Below are positions 11,701 to 21,726 of a stretch of 64,000 bases of DNA, in pieces (positions within the stretch are counted from its first letter, which is position 1; each line of letters begins with the position of its first letter). This DNA is from Mesorhabditis belari (lineage: Eukaryota; Nematoda; Chromadorea; Rhabditida; Rhabditidae). The DNA is taken from the NCBI GenBank assembly GCA_958450365.1, contig CAUEEP010000741.1:310001-374000 (forward strand). The letters run 5' to 3'. The notes under the pieces were generated by a model. That model was not told the origin of the DNA. It saw only the letters and a list, made by a program, of their open reading frames with translations, and did no database searches. A program made the translations under genes and the position numbers.

Positions 11701-14700
11701 GATCCAAGGATAACGTCAAGGATCCACTAGAGCTTCAAGATCATCAAGAATATATGGGTAGCACAGATAACGCCGAGGATTCACTAGAGCTTCGAGATCA
11801 TCTACAGATGATTTAAAGGTTTCGAGACTATTGGACTCTCTCAAAACTCTGGGGAGTCGATTCCAGAGGAAACTAGAGAGTCGTCTAGCCATGTCTCGGT
11901 AATAGCAAGAAACGAATAAGATTTTGGTACGAGTCATGGTCTGGAAAGTAGCTAAGCGGAAAGTAGGAAAGTAGCTAAGCGATTTTTGCTATTTGAAACT
12001 ATGCTATGGGCATTGGAAAGAAAAACACTAGGGGAAAAGAGAGCACCAAAGCTTCAAGAGCAAGATCATCAAGAATATATGGGTAGCACAGATAACGTCA
12101 AGGGTTCACTAGAGCTTCAAGATCATCAAGAGTAGATGGGTAAGACAGATAACGTCGAGGATCCACTAGAGCTTCAAGATCATCAAGAATAGATGGGTAG
12201 CACAGATAACGTCGAGGATCCACTAGAGCTTCAAGATCATCTACAGATAATTTAAAGGTCTCGAGACTATTGAAGATTGCTTCAATTCAAAAAGAATTGT
12301 TTCAACTCAAACAGAATTATTTCAATTCAATTTTTAGATACCATTTGAAGACATTTCTTTACTTGTGTACAATGATCATTGGTGGAATCCTCGGTGGTTT
12401 GATAAGTATTCCATTTGGGAGAACGACGAATAATCATTTGTAAGCGAAATCTACAAAATGCTCAATGAAAACCGATGATTTCCAGTCGAATGTTCAATCT
12501 TTTCCAAAAAATGAACTGGTTTCTTCGGTTAGATGTCGAAATTCGGCACAAAGAGCGACTGCAATCGAATGAGCCCTTTATTTTGATTGCGAATCATCAG
12601 AGTTGTATCGATGTGTTGGGTGAGTGGATTTCTGTTGGTGTTAAATGATCATTGATTGATCAAAATCAAATTGATCATGGTTTCTATGTGGTTATTTCTA
12701 TTTCTATGAAGCCATCGTGTGCCTGCGTTTCATATCAACACGTTCACCCAAGAAAATCGCAATATCAATATCAATATCAATATCAATATCAATATCACAA
12801 TATCAATACCGCAATATCGTCAAATTCTTGGCCATCTATGCTTGAGCAAAAGCTAAGCGGCGATCCTTGTGCTCTTGTTTCAATGCGGGTTGCTTCTGCA
12901 ACTTGCTATCGCTTAGCTATCGGTGCTACCTGTTGAAAAACGTCAAGCTAATCGTAATCGAAATGTCACAAAAAACGGAGATTAAGCGAAAATCCCTTAG
13001 AAGAATCATCAAAAGCAAGCTCAAGTTAAAGGCCCACAAGAAAAATGAATCACAAATGCTATCAGTTGGCACTATCAACCAACACAAAACTGTTGATAGT
13101 TTGAAAAAAGCGCTCGAAAAGGCTTGGGAAGAGCTGGATCTCCCATACCTTCTCGCCACAATCGACGCTTTTCTTTGACGTTTGGACAAGAGTGTGTTCC
13201 TTGCAGACAACGCGTTTTCATAAAAAGCGCGCGCCGAAGGAATAGCTACCGTAACCTATGTTTTTCATCAACCAAATTTTTCAAAATGCAAATGTACATT
13301 AAAATCTTGCGCTCTTTTTTTCTATTACTCTTTCCTTAACTCTATTACTCTTTCCCTAACTCTATTACTCTTTCCTTAACTCTATTACTCTTTTCCCAAC
13401 TCTATTAATCTTTCATAAAACTTAAATGCTTTTAAATGCTATGTAAAATTAAAGAAAACATTTAAAGCAGGAAAGTTAAGAAACACTATAAAAAATGCTA
13501 TTTGTTACGAAGAAAAAGGCACGTGTGGCTGACTGGTTAAGTGTCTTTTATCTTAATCCGGGAGGTCGAGGGGTTCCGAACCCCACATGCGACATAGTCA
13601 CCCAGCCTCGAAGTTCCTTTCCCTTCGGGTTGAGGTTTTCTGGAGGGCAGTCTGGTGGTTGTGGCCCCAGTTCTTTAAGGTGACAAGCCACTCCTTCATC
13701 GTCCTCTTCCCTTCACCACCAGAAAAGCTATTTAATTCCCCATTGAGCTTAGGGTTAAGGGAGCCGTCTGTCTTGACGTGGGTTAAGTTAAGATATAGCC
13801 TTGTTTTGTATTATTGTCGTTGTTTTGTAGATTGATATATTGGCTGATTTATGCGATAAATTCACCACTGGTAGCCCCAGTCGGTATTTTCTTTTTTTTT
13901 AATTTACCAGGCTATTGTCTACATTTGCACTAGAACTATTCAAAAACAAATTCCACGCCCTAAAAGAAACCTAAATCCTTAAATAAAACTATCCGCATTA
14001 CTACATTTTGAGAAAATTTGCACATTTCCTTTATAGCTTTGCTTTGCGCGGCCTTTATAGCTTTGCTTCCCAAGCGCACCTTTTAGAAAAACGCGTTGTC
14101 GAAAGTTTGTCGGATCAATTGTCTGACAAAAAGTTGCCAAAGAACAAATTTGTTGACAGACAAGAAGTGTGCTCCTTGTCTGTCAACAAGAACACACTCT
14201 ATAAGCGGCAGTCCTTGTGCTCTTCATTTGTCCCCATATCCTTGAGTACCACATGCTATTGTTTTTCGAATTCTTTTTTTAGTTGAAAAGAAATGCATCA
14301 AAAAATTCTAGATTAATTCAACAAATTACTTAACATTTTTGCACATTTAGACAGACATTTTCATAGTTTAAAAAGCGATTTTTCACTGTTTCACATCAAT
14401 AAGTTCACTTTCATTTTTATAAATCTTTTTGTATCTTATTTTTTATTTACTACAATTATTTTATAATTTTTAGAAAATGGCAAGAGGAACCAAGCTTTCT
14501 AATTACGAAAAAGCCAAATCGCCAAGCATCATGGTCAGAGAGAGTTAAACCGCCAAGTAAATCAAGAGCTCGATCGCCAAGTAAATCAAGAACTTGATCG
14601 CCAAGCAAATCAAGAGCTTGATCACCAAGCAAATCAAGAACTCGATCGCCAACCAAATCAACGGCTCGATCGCCAAGCAAATCAAGAGCTTAGTCACCGA

Positions 14701-17700
14701 AGCAAATCAGAGAACTCGATCGCCAAGCAAATCCCGAGCTCCATCGCCAAGCAAATCGAGAACTCGATCGTCAAGCAAATCCCAAGCTCGATCGTCAAAC
14801 AAATCAAAGAAAACACTTTCTGTTGTGAAAAATTGTTTGAAGGATCCTGCTGCATATGGCACAAAGAAAAAACTACAAGAAGAAGCTGAACGATCGAGAT
14901 GTTCGGCATATCGCCAATACGATTCACGGGAAGTCGATCAATGATGTCATGGAGGAGCTGATGCATTGTGTTTCCAAGTCCAGCTATCTTGGCGACCTCT
15001 TCAAACGATCCCACAAATCGTTGAAAACAAGTTGTAAACGCCCGCATTGAAACAAGACACAAGGATGGCAGCTTAGCTTTTGCTCAAGCACGAATGGTCA
15101 AGGGTTGGACGATATTGCGACATTGATATTGCGGTATTGATTTGGTGATGATTGAGATTGATATTGCGACTTTCTTGGTAGAACGTATTGATGTGAAACG
15201 CATTGTATAATTCATCAAATCATAGCCTTGTTAATCATCGGCATGTCAATCATTAGACTTGTTAATTCCGCCTTGTTAATCATAGACTTGTTAATCATAG
15301 ACTTGTTAGTCATAGCCTTGTTAATCACAGACTTGTTAATCACTTAGCCTTAGTGAATCCTTAGCCTTCTAATCCATTAGACTTCTTTAATCATAGACTT
15401 TCATCAAAACTTCCTCGGCCATTTTATTAAAAGCTTTTATTTATGAGTTTTGAATTTTTTGAGCTTTAATATCTTCATTATATTTCTAACAACTACCAGT
15501 TCAAGGTTCAGAGAAAGAAAAAGGAAAATAAAGCCGAATTTTGGAGTTTGACATTTAGCATTTTGAAGTGGTTTTGTGTAAAAAGCCTTTCTCACACTTC
15601 ATCTTTCAACAGAGAGTTTTTGATGAGAGAAGTACAAATCAAAAGAAAAGATGCGAGGAAATTGAAAACAAATCATTGTAGTCTGAAAGGATTTGACGAA
15701 AAAAAGAAATCTTTCACTAATGAGTCATTGGAGAAATAAAGAAAGGCCGAAGCAAGTGCTTGTTCTTAAAAGTCTTTTAAAAACGTTTCCTAAGGGGTTC
15801 GAAAATGAATATAATAAGTAGAATAATAATAATAGAATAGAATAATAATAATATAATAAAATAATGATAATAGAATAGATAATAAATAAAAAAGACTAAT
15901 AGAATAAGAAAGAACAATGAACCTCATTTTTAGGAAAATATCGCAAATTCTCAAGTGTTATTTATCAAAAATTGATAGCATAAATTGAATAGAATCACAA
16001 AGCCACCACTTTTCAGCAATGTCCTATGCGTGGCCGGAGAATTTGGTCATTCTAAAATCCTCACTCAAATGGTTGCCTGGGGTTCCACATTTGCGCCTGG
16101 CTGTGTCATTCTATCTACATAAATCGATTCAACAAAGTAAATTCCGCAACTTTCGAATCCTAATTGACTTGGTGTACTTTGTGCTGAAAGCGAAAAAACC
16201 CACACTTCCTAGCACACTCAACCTATTTCCCTCTCTTCCTTGTCATTCTCTTCCTTATAGATTTCTCTTCCTTTCTTTCTCTTCCTGTCTTTCTTATTTC
16301 TTGGAGCAGACACTGATAGATCTGTGATAGGAGAAGCGGAAGTGAAGAGAAGCAGAAGAGAAGCAGAAGAGAGCAAGAGAGAAGAAAAGTAGAAGAAGAA
16401 GCAGAAGAAGAAGCTGAAGAGAGCGACAGAAGAAGAAGAAGAAGAAGCTAGGCTGTGGCTGTAGGCTGAAGCTGAAGAAGAAGCTGAAGCAGGCTGAAGC
16501 TGGAAGCAGGAAGGCTGAAGCTGTGGCTGAAGCTGAAGCAGAGGCTGAAGCTGAAGAAGAGACTGAGTTGAAGGATTGAAGCTGAAGAAGCAGAAGCCGA
16601 AGCAAAGGAAGAAGAAGCTGAAGCCAAGAGGAAGAAGCTGAAGCAGAAGCTGTAGCTGTAGCTGAGGCCTGAAGCCAGAAGAAGCTGAAGCTGAGCAGAG
16701 CAAAAGCAGAAGAAGAAGCTGAGTTGAAGCAAGCCACGCAGAAGAAGAAGCTGAAGCAACCGTCAAGTTTGTTCCCTTGTTTCCAAATTCTTTGCCATTT
16801 TTCTCTTGCTTTATTAACATCCGGTATGCTAGAAAGTGTTTATTTCGATTTCCGATTCAATCTTTGTATTCTATTTTCAGGAGAAATCGAAAAACACCAT
16901 TCAATTAGGAAACACCATTGGCAATCAAGGAACATAAGGTTATTTTTAATCATTTGAATTTCTCAAACGAAATTAGTTCTTTTGAAATTTTTCAACAAAA
17001 TCCCCAAAAATAAGCTAATTATGAGGGAATTTGAAAAATTTGGCTCACTCTCTTACGAAAAACAAAAACTAAACTCAATAAAAAGAATCCAGGCTAAATA
17101 ATGAAGGAAAGCATAAAAAAAAGGAGATGAATTTCGATTCGAGATCTTTCTAATTGAAAGTTTAGATAGAGAAAGTTCTAGATGAAAGTTTTAGATAGAG
17201 AAAGTTCTAGATGAAATTTCAACTTTTTGAAACATTTTTTTAGCTAAAGTTGTAAGAAAGTCTTGAATAAGTAGTTTAGCTTTGGCAATAGAATTAAAAA
17301 CATGTAAGAGCTATTTTTTGTAAAAGGAAAGGGAAAAAATGTTTTGAAAAAATTGTAACGGGGACCACGTTCATTTTTATTGGGAGATTGTCAGGGAAAG
17401 AAAATAAAAGAAAATTTTTACTTTTAAACATGTTTATTGTACGTTTTAGAGCTAAAGGCTATCGTTTAAAAATAGTTTTTAACAAAAAAATAAATTTTTC
17501 ATTTATTTGGCGGACGCTTATCTACTTTTTTTGACCGGTCGATTTTGTGGATTGAAAATAAAAGACCTGGATCTTGTTAGAAGGAATAGTAATGAAGAAA
17601 TGGTAATGAAGGAAGAGTAATGAAGGAAGAGTAATGAAGGAAGAGTAATGAAGGAAGAGTAATGAGGAAAGTAATGAAGGAAGAGTAATGAAGGAAGAGT

Positions 17701-18886
17701 AATGAAGGAAGAGTAATGAAGGAAGAAGTAATGAAAGAAAGTAGCATCCTTTGTTTTCTCTGCACCCCGGCTAGCCGAGTTAATGGCCATTTCACGACAT
17801 CCAAAGTTTTCTTAGAAGCTCAACCTCAAATCCCCCACTAGATCTCATCGTGAAGCTGCATTTTCCGACCCACACATCGATAGATTCTGATAAGCGGTTC
17901 TCGAGATTTCGAGCAATTGAAACGACATCATGATGCACTACTATTTAAGAAGATAGGGAAACGAATGCAGTTCTTAAAAGTGAATTAAGCCAAAACGTTT
18001 TAAACAGGTAAGTCATTCGTCTACTATAAACTACAATACTTCAAAAACAGACAAACAAGAAAACAAACATAGTAATCAAGTGTGAGATTAAGTAGAGACT
18101 AGTCAAATTCACGTTTTCCGGTCAAGTTCCGTATCCGGTCGAATTCCGTAAGTGATCAGTACAAGGGTTATACCCGAGTGTTCAGAGGAAAGTTTGGGTG
18201 TTCCCTGAAGAGCACGCGAAATCCCGGCTCGAAATTATTATGTGTTCAAGAAAGGAGCCTTCATTCTTGCCCACCAATCAAGGTAAGTAAGTGAAGTTTT
18301 GAGCATTAAAGACTGTAATCTTCCTATATCAGCTAGGTGCTATAGTAAGATTAGTGAAAACTGACTCTATGCCAGCTGATTATTGCAAGATTAGTAATAG
18401 CTAGCTCTAGCTAGCTATATAGTAAGATTAGTAAGAGCTAGAGCTTACTATTGGACAACCTTGTCTAGCCCAAGAAAATCTTGTTTTCCTTTCTAATTTT
18501 TCCTTTCTAATTCCTTTCTAATTTATAGTTCAATATCGATCTTTTGTAAAAATAAATAATTGAAATTTCTGATAAACAATCATAAATTGATAAGATTGAA
18601 TCATATTAAAAATTGGAATCACTTATTCACCTATACCTTAAACAGCTTTAGGCTTTCCCCCAGCTGTAAGCATTCTGATTGAATCATATTAAAGGTGAAT
18701 CATATTAAGATTAGATCATATTAAAAATGAAAATTCCTTACCCGTGAAACTAATATTTTCCCATTTATTTTATAGAAACATCCCAAATACAGTTTTTTTT
18801 CATGTAAACAAGTTTCTTTCAATCAATTCAATCAATTCAATGAATCAATTGAATGAATCAATCCAATCAATCAATCAACCAATCCA

Positions 18887-18924
<38 letters not shown>

Positions 18925-19353
18925 CCAATCCCATTAATCAATCCAATCAATCACTTCAGTCCTCAACATTTCCCATTCAGATCCCAGTCGTTTGTTGTGT
19001 TTTCTCATTCCATAAACAACTTTATGATTAAGGTAAAGAAAATGAAAATGAATTTCTTTATTGAAAAGACTTTAGATCGAAACGTTTCGATGATTCAGGC
19101 GAATTTTGCGAGAGATTTTTTTGGCAGTTGATTCCACCAAATTTGAATCAGTGAGTTTATACTTATAAATATTACAAGGTAAATTTTAAAAAAAGAAGCT
19201 TGTTAGATTTGTTTTCCTCAAATTTAAATTAGTGAAATTGATTTCCTATTTCAGATTGATGCCCTTTCGGATCATTGTCATGAAATTGTACCAAAGAAAT
19301 TCGATGAGATCAATCCAAATGTAAGCTTTTTGTGTGCTGTAGGCTTTTTGTGA
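8726..19353 (+). CDS. AGPAT/PlsC lysophosphatidate acyltransferase, disrupted
   Basis: Probable 1-acylglycerol-3-phosphate O-acyltransferase, an ER membrane enzyme making phosphatidic acid. Exons I can place: 8726-8847 (MDHSTDDSDDHSHDD, then a hydrophobic helix), 12338-12439, 12486-12619, 16017-16136, 16881-16938 (uncertain), 18186-18282, 18981-19032, 19128-19150 and 19255-19320. Exon 3 ends with the acyltransferase motif NHQSCID (NHx4D, 12592-12612). Exon 4 reads MSYAWPENLVILKSSLKWLP, typical of nematode family members. Exon 6 holds KVWVFPE, then STRNPGSK and FKKGAFILAHQ in different frames, so the EGTR block is split by two extra bases. The exon at 18981 reads IPVVCCVFSFHKQLYD, then a stop at the donor. 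The last exon reads IDALSDHCHEIVPKKFDEIN. The ATG follows an acceptor (GATTTTCAG), possibly a trans-splice site. It is either a recent pseudogene or a good gene with sequence errors. Introns are filled with repeats. Confidence 0.75.
8965..9076. repeat. 10-11 bp minisatellite in acyltransferase intron 1
   Basis: About ten copies of TTGGTTAAAAT or TTGGTTAAAG, inside the large first intron. Confidence 0.93.
9505..9965 (-). repeat. Dispersed repeat family R1, four tandem units
   Basis: Begins with CCTCGAAAACCCCCGGGTAC. Four units follow at about 95-bp spacing, each starting near TTCTTTGTGTGTGCGCGTAA and containing CTCTCCATCTGGCACATG. The minus-strand open frame here is repeat-derived. Confidence 0.85.
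9985..10800. repeat. Two diverged copies of a low-copy repeat
   Basis: GGCTGAGCCGTCTCGCGCGT then GGCTATCGCTATGCGCAAAT at about 9989 resembles GTGAGCCGGCTTTGCCGTTT then GGCGTCACTATGCCCAAAT at about 10620. Both are followed by repeated TTTGGCT. The match is imperfect. Confidence 0.4.
11620..12290 (-). mobile_element. LINE 3' end with amplified tail
   Basis: Minus-strand frame 11937-11716 contains RRLSSFLWNRLPRVLRESNS then LETFKSSVDDL. This matches the consensus found after the reverse transcriptase domain of jockey/CR1-type non-LTR elements (a W-x-x-LP ... SL-x-x-FK pattern). The following sequence, which encodes DDLEALVxP, is repeated in units of roughly 60-70 bp on both sides of a spacer (11632-11830 and 12040-12280). 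The ORF is truncated, with no RT core in the window. It lies in the first acyltransferase intron. Confidence 0.5.
12718..12945 (+). mobile_element. Left inverted arm of a degraded DNA transposon
   Basis: GCGTTTCATATCAACACGTT, a CAATAT array and CTTGAGCAAAAGCTAAGC reappear as their reverse complement at about 15040-15205. The two arms flank the transposase fragments, a SINE and an SR-type minisatellite. They could be two copies of one element in opposite orientation or one rearranged element. Confidence 0.6.
12756..12812. repeat. (CAATAT)n microsatellite
   Basis: Hexamer run inside the left inverted arm. The right arm has a shorter, interrupted version. Confidence 0.95.
12960..13200 (+). pseudogene. 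Transposase C-terminal fragment (Tc1-like)
   Basis: The frame includes VDSLKKALEKAWEELDLPYL then LATIDAFL, and in another frame RRLDKSVFLADNAF. The pattern of a regularly spaced SLKxALxKAW-(x)n-(A/T)IDAFxxRL near the C terminus is typical of Tc1/mariner-superfamily transposases. No catalytic acidic residue is visible in this piece and there is at least one frameshift. Family assignment is tentative. Confidence 0.45.
13331..13412. repeat. 20-bp minisatellite
   Basis: Four copies of TAACTCTATTACTCTTTCCT. Confidence 0.95.
13520..13897 (+). mobile_element. tRNA-derived SINE, family S1 copy 1
   Basis: The head TGGCTGACTGGTTAAGTGTC fits a pol III A box. GAGGGGTTCCGAACCCC about 45 bp later fits a B box. 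The body then matches the copy at 31.7 kb through GGTTTTCTGGAGGGCAGTC, GTGACAAGCCACTCCTTCAT and CCCCATTGAGCTTAGGGTT, ending GGTAGCCCCAGTCGGTATTT with a T-rich tail. The tRNA head does not fold as a functional tRNA. It lies within an acyltransferase intron. Confidence 0.8.
14537..14805 (+). repeat. 24-bp minisatellite with SR-like translation
   Basis: Units like CGATCGCCAAGCAAATCAAG plus AGCT. One frame reads RSPSKSRA repeats, resembling SR splicing-factor tails, but another plus frame and the minus frame are also open. There is no RNA-binding domain nearby, so I treat it as a repeat array. Confidence 0.9.
14805..15110 (+). pseudogene. Transposase N-terminal fragment
   Basis: Frames across this segment read KKTLSVVKNCLKDPAAYGTK, then KKLNDRDVRHIANTIHGKSI, then (after shifts) LQTIPQIVENKL and ARIETRHKDGSLAFAQARMV. 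The order, a helix-turn-helix region with an RxxxI linker followed by an xRLxxAx block, fits the DNA-binding half of a Tc1-like transposase. It lies downstream of the C-terminal fragment at 12.96 kb, so the element is rearranged. At least two frameshifts. Confidence 0.45.
15040..15210 (-). mobile_element. Right inverted arm of the degraded transposon
   Basis: Reverse complement of the 12718-12945 arm: GCTTAGCTTTTGCTCAAG, GATATTGCGGTATTGAT and CGTATTGATGTGAAACGC are shared. Confidence 0.6.
15215..15405. repeat. Second array of the TTGTTAATCATAGCC unit
   Basis: About 11 copies of the same 15-bp unit that forms the 5.9-7.1 kb array, starting immediately after the right transposon arm. Confidence 0.9.
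15805..15905. repeat. (AATAAT)-rich microsatellite
   Basis: Irregular AATAATAATAGAATAGAATA run. Confidence 0.9.
16225..16800 (+). mobile_element. SINE-like element with internal GAAGCW expansion, copy 1
   Basis: A CTTCC/TTTCTT pyrimidine leader ends at TTTCTTGGAGCAGACACTGA, then a decayed A-box region (TAGATCTGTGATAG). It is followed at once by about 430 bp of GAAGCTGAAGCAGAAGAAGA-type repeats, then a decayed B-box region (CCGTCAAGTTTGTTCCCTTG) and the shared tail TCCAAATTCTTTGCCATT. The layout matches the copy at 30.33-30.52 kb. The long minus-strand serine/leucine frames are by-products of the triplet-like repeat. It lies within an acyltransferase intron. Confidence 0.7.
17585..17745. repeat. 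14-bp minisatellite
   Basis: About 11 copies of GTAATGAAGGAAGA. Confidence 0.95.
18825..18955. repeat. (AATC)n microsatellite
   Basis: CAATCAATCAATC run with AATCCAATC and AATTGAATG variants, directly upstream of an acyltransferase exon acceptor at 18980. Confidence 0.93.
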
Positions 19354-19688
19354 GCTGCTGTAAGCATTCCTGTAAATATGAAGCATGAAAGCTGTAAGCT
19401 GTAAGCTTTCTGTAAGCTGTAAACTGTATAGGCTTTCGGTAAGCTGTAAGCGTTCTGTAAGCTGTAGGCTTTCACTGCCAAGCCTATAAAGCTGTAAGCT
19501 GTAAACTATTGGCTAATAAGCTGTAAACTGTAAGCTATAAGCTATAAGCTATACAAGTTATAGGCTTTCAGTAGCTATACCCAGGCTTTCGGTAAGCTGT
19601 AGGCTTTCGGTAAAAGCTGTAGGCTTTCGGTAAGCTATGTAGGCTTTCCGGTAAGCTGTAGGCTTTCGGTAAGCTGTAGGCTTTCGAT
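19322..19688. repeat. GTAAGCTGTAGGCTTTCG minisatellite
   Basis: 18-bp unit with many indels. It begins in the donor of the last acyltransferase exon, so GTAAGC serves both as splice donor and as the array edge. Confidence 0.9.
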
Positions 19689-20065
19689 CTCTATCCATAG
19701 ATCTATATCAATCTCCATCAAGCCAACTATTTAACATTTCTTTGATTACTGTAAAGAGTAGGAGTTGGAATAAATAGCGACATTAAAACTTGAGTTCTTT
19801 AAAATAAAAACAAAAATCTAATTGCACTTATTTTTAAACTTTAAACTTATTTTTCACCTTTTACGCAACAGCAAGAGTGGATTAAATTGAGAAAATGAAG
19901 AAACAAGTGTGTACCAGAAAGGATACTTGGTTTACATGCTTTTTTACCGACTAATTGACTTGTTTATTAGTAAATAGAAATCCACCCTTCCTGGCACAAT
20001 TCATTCTTCATTTTGTAGAAAAGAACTCACAATGAAACTTAATTTACAGCATATCTGGATTTTCA

Positions 20066-20305
20066 GATGGAACTTTTAATATCCAATCTTCTAGAAAGTC
20101 TCTGTGATATCCAGGATTTACATTTTAAAAATCTAGAACATTTTTTGAGCTACGGAGGCTATTGGCAAAATCATCCAGTCCTAAAACTTACCAAATCCGA
20201 ATTTTTCAATTCAACACTGCATCATCCAATCTTCCAGAAATTCTGTGATATCCAGAAAAAAATGAGTACACTAGAAGAAGTGTTTACGATGAGCAAGAAA
20301 GAGTA
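20066..20305 (+). CDS. Hypothetical small ORF after an acceptor
   Basis: ATG directly follows GATTTTCAG and the 79-residue frame starts MELLISNLLESLCDIQDLHF. Two stretches, ATCCAATCTTCYAGAAA and CTGTGATATCCAG, occur twice about 150 bp apart, so part of it may be a local duplication rather than a gene. No family recognised. Confidence 0.25.
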
Positions 20306-20679
20306 AAACAAGAACAACAAGCACAAGAATAGATCTGGCGCTTGATTTCTTCAAATTCCGCTCGGAATCACTGTCGAATCATCAAAACGAGAATAAAAAT
20401 GAAAGATTAATTAGAATTTAGAAAATAGACAATTTATCAATTCCCAATCTCTGTTTGTAAATATTTTTGTTTTTTTTTGGCCTAATTTCTCTCTTTTCTT
20501 CAGTGATTTTTGCATTCCACAGTTTTTTGTTTAATTTTGTCTTTTTTGCCTTTTTTTGTTGCTAAAGCTTTCGGGTTATGTAAAGTTTTATTGTTTTAAG
20601 GAAATAAACTCATGGAAATGAATTGCGGGCAAAACGCAAAATCATCTGCCAAAACATGTGAATTAAAGCTGAAAATCGA

Positions 20680-20892
20680 CAAATGGAAATGGAGATTCGT
20701 GGAATGCGAGAGGTCCGTTTCAATGGAGGACAGGGCTATGGTGGCTACGCTCTGGATATGGCGGCGGTCGCGGTGGTGGATATGGTGGCTACGGATCTCA
20801 GCCAAACCGTGAATCGCAGCGTCGTCAACCTCCAGCGCCAGGAGCAAGCAGACAAATGAATAACGCAATCTTCGATTACATTCTTTTCGCTT
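20680..20892 (+). pseudogene. Gly/Arg-rich (RGG/YGG) protein fragment, frameshifted
   Basis: One frame reads MEIRGMREVRFNGGQGYGGY. After a single missing base near 20746 it continues as SGYGGGRGGGYGGYGSQPNR and on to a stop at 20890. Such YGG/RGG tails occur in hnRNP-type RNA-binding proteins. No RRM is visible upstream, so it is either the terminal exon of a gene whose other exons are unrecognised or a processed remnant. The G-run location of the break makes a base-call error possible. Confidence 0.4.
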
Positions 20893-20988
20893 CTCATGAT
20901 TGATCTCTTTGATGACGAATATCCATTTTTAGTTTGTACTCTTGTACTCACCTTGTGAATTATCTTTCTTAGGACCAAATACGAACTA

Positions 20989-21562
20989 TTAGGTGTGTAG
21001 AAAAAGTAATCCACGTTTTTTATTTGCATCTGATGACCAAATAAGACGCTGTCTTCTCCGAAAACCCTCGTTCAACCTCTTCAGAAATAGGCCTTACATT
21101 AAATTGTGTTGGGTGAACCGTAAGGGAAACGCTTGGGCTGCCATGAATTTTATCAAAAAGTTGGACCGATGGATACCGCATGAATGATAACGCGCGACCA
21201 CATGTCTCTTTACAAATCCAGAGTGTTGGATGGAAGGTTTACCACATCCACCTTATAGTCCAGACCTTTCTCCATCTGATTATTATTTATTTTTTGTCTC
21301 TGTCTAACTTTTTGGCTGTCACGCTGTATCTCTGTCTCTGTTAATAAACAGTTCAATTCCGAAGAAGATGTCAAAGCCGAGGTTGATCTTTTCTTCGCCT
21401 CTGGAATCCAAGATTTTTATTATCGTGGAATGTCTTTACTTGTAGAACGTTTAAATGCTTTTCTTTCGAATGGTGATTACTTCGTTGAATAAAATTATTT
21501 AACAGAACTTATGGTCTTTTATATTTAAGCGTTAAAAACGTAGTTACTTTTCACACACCTAA
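20989..21562 (+). mobile_element. Internally deleted mariner
   Basis: Terminal inverted repeats TTAGGTGTGTAGAAAAAGTA and (right end, reverse complement) TTAGGTGTGTGAAAAGTAAC, each flanked by the expected TA. Inside are NDNARPHVSLQIQSVGWKV (second catalytic D), a decayed third-D region and FNSEEDVKAEVDLFF. At 574 bp it lacks the N-terminal half of the gene. A 17-bp flanking sequence, GACCAAATACGAACTAT, is also duplicated (20973-20989 and 21586-21602). Confidence 0.85.
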
Positions 21563-21726
21563 TATAAAGACTATATTATTAAATAGACCAAATACGAACT
21601 ATAAAGGAACTATAATGTAACTATAAAGGGAACTTTAAAAGAAACCAAATAGGAAGTATAAAGGAACTATAAAGGAACTGAATTCCTGCCACCAAATTAT
21701 GAAAACTCGTCCAAAACAACGTGCTA

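Noticed and set aside
14594..14944. SR-type splicing factor tail
   Set aside because: The RSPSKSRA repeat comes from a 24-bp minisatellite. No RRM is found, and what follows is a transposase fragment.
16218..16820. 200-codon Ser/Leu-rich secreted-type protein on the minus strand
   Set aside because: Coincides with a GAAGCW expansion in a SINE-like element, with open frames in all three registers.
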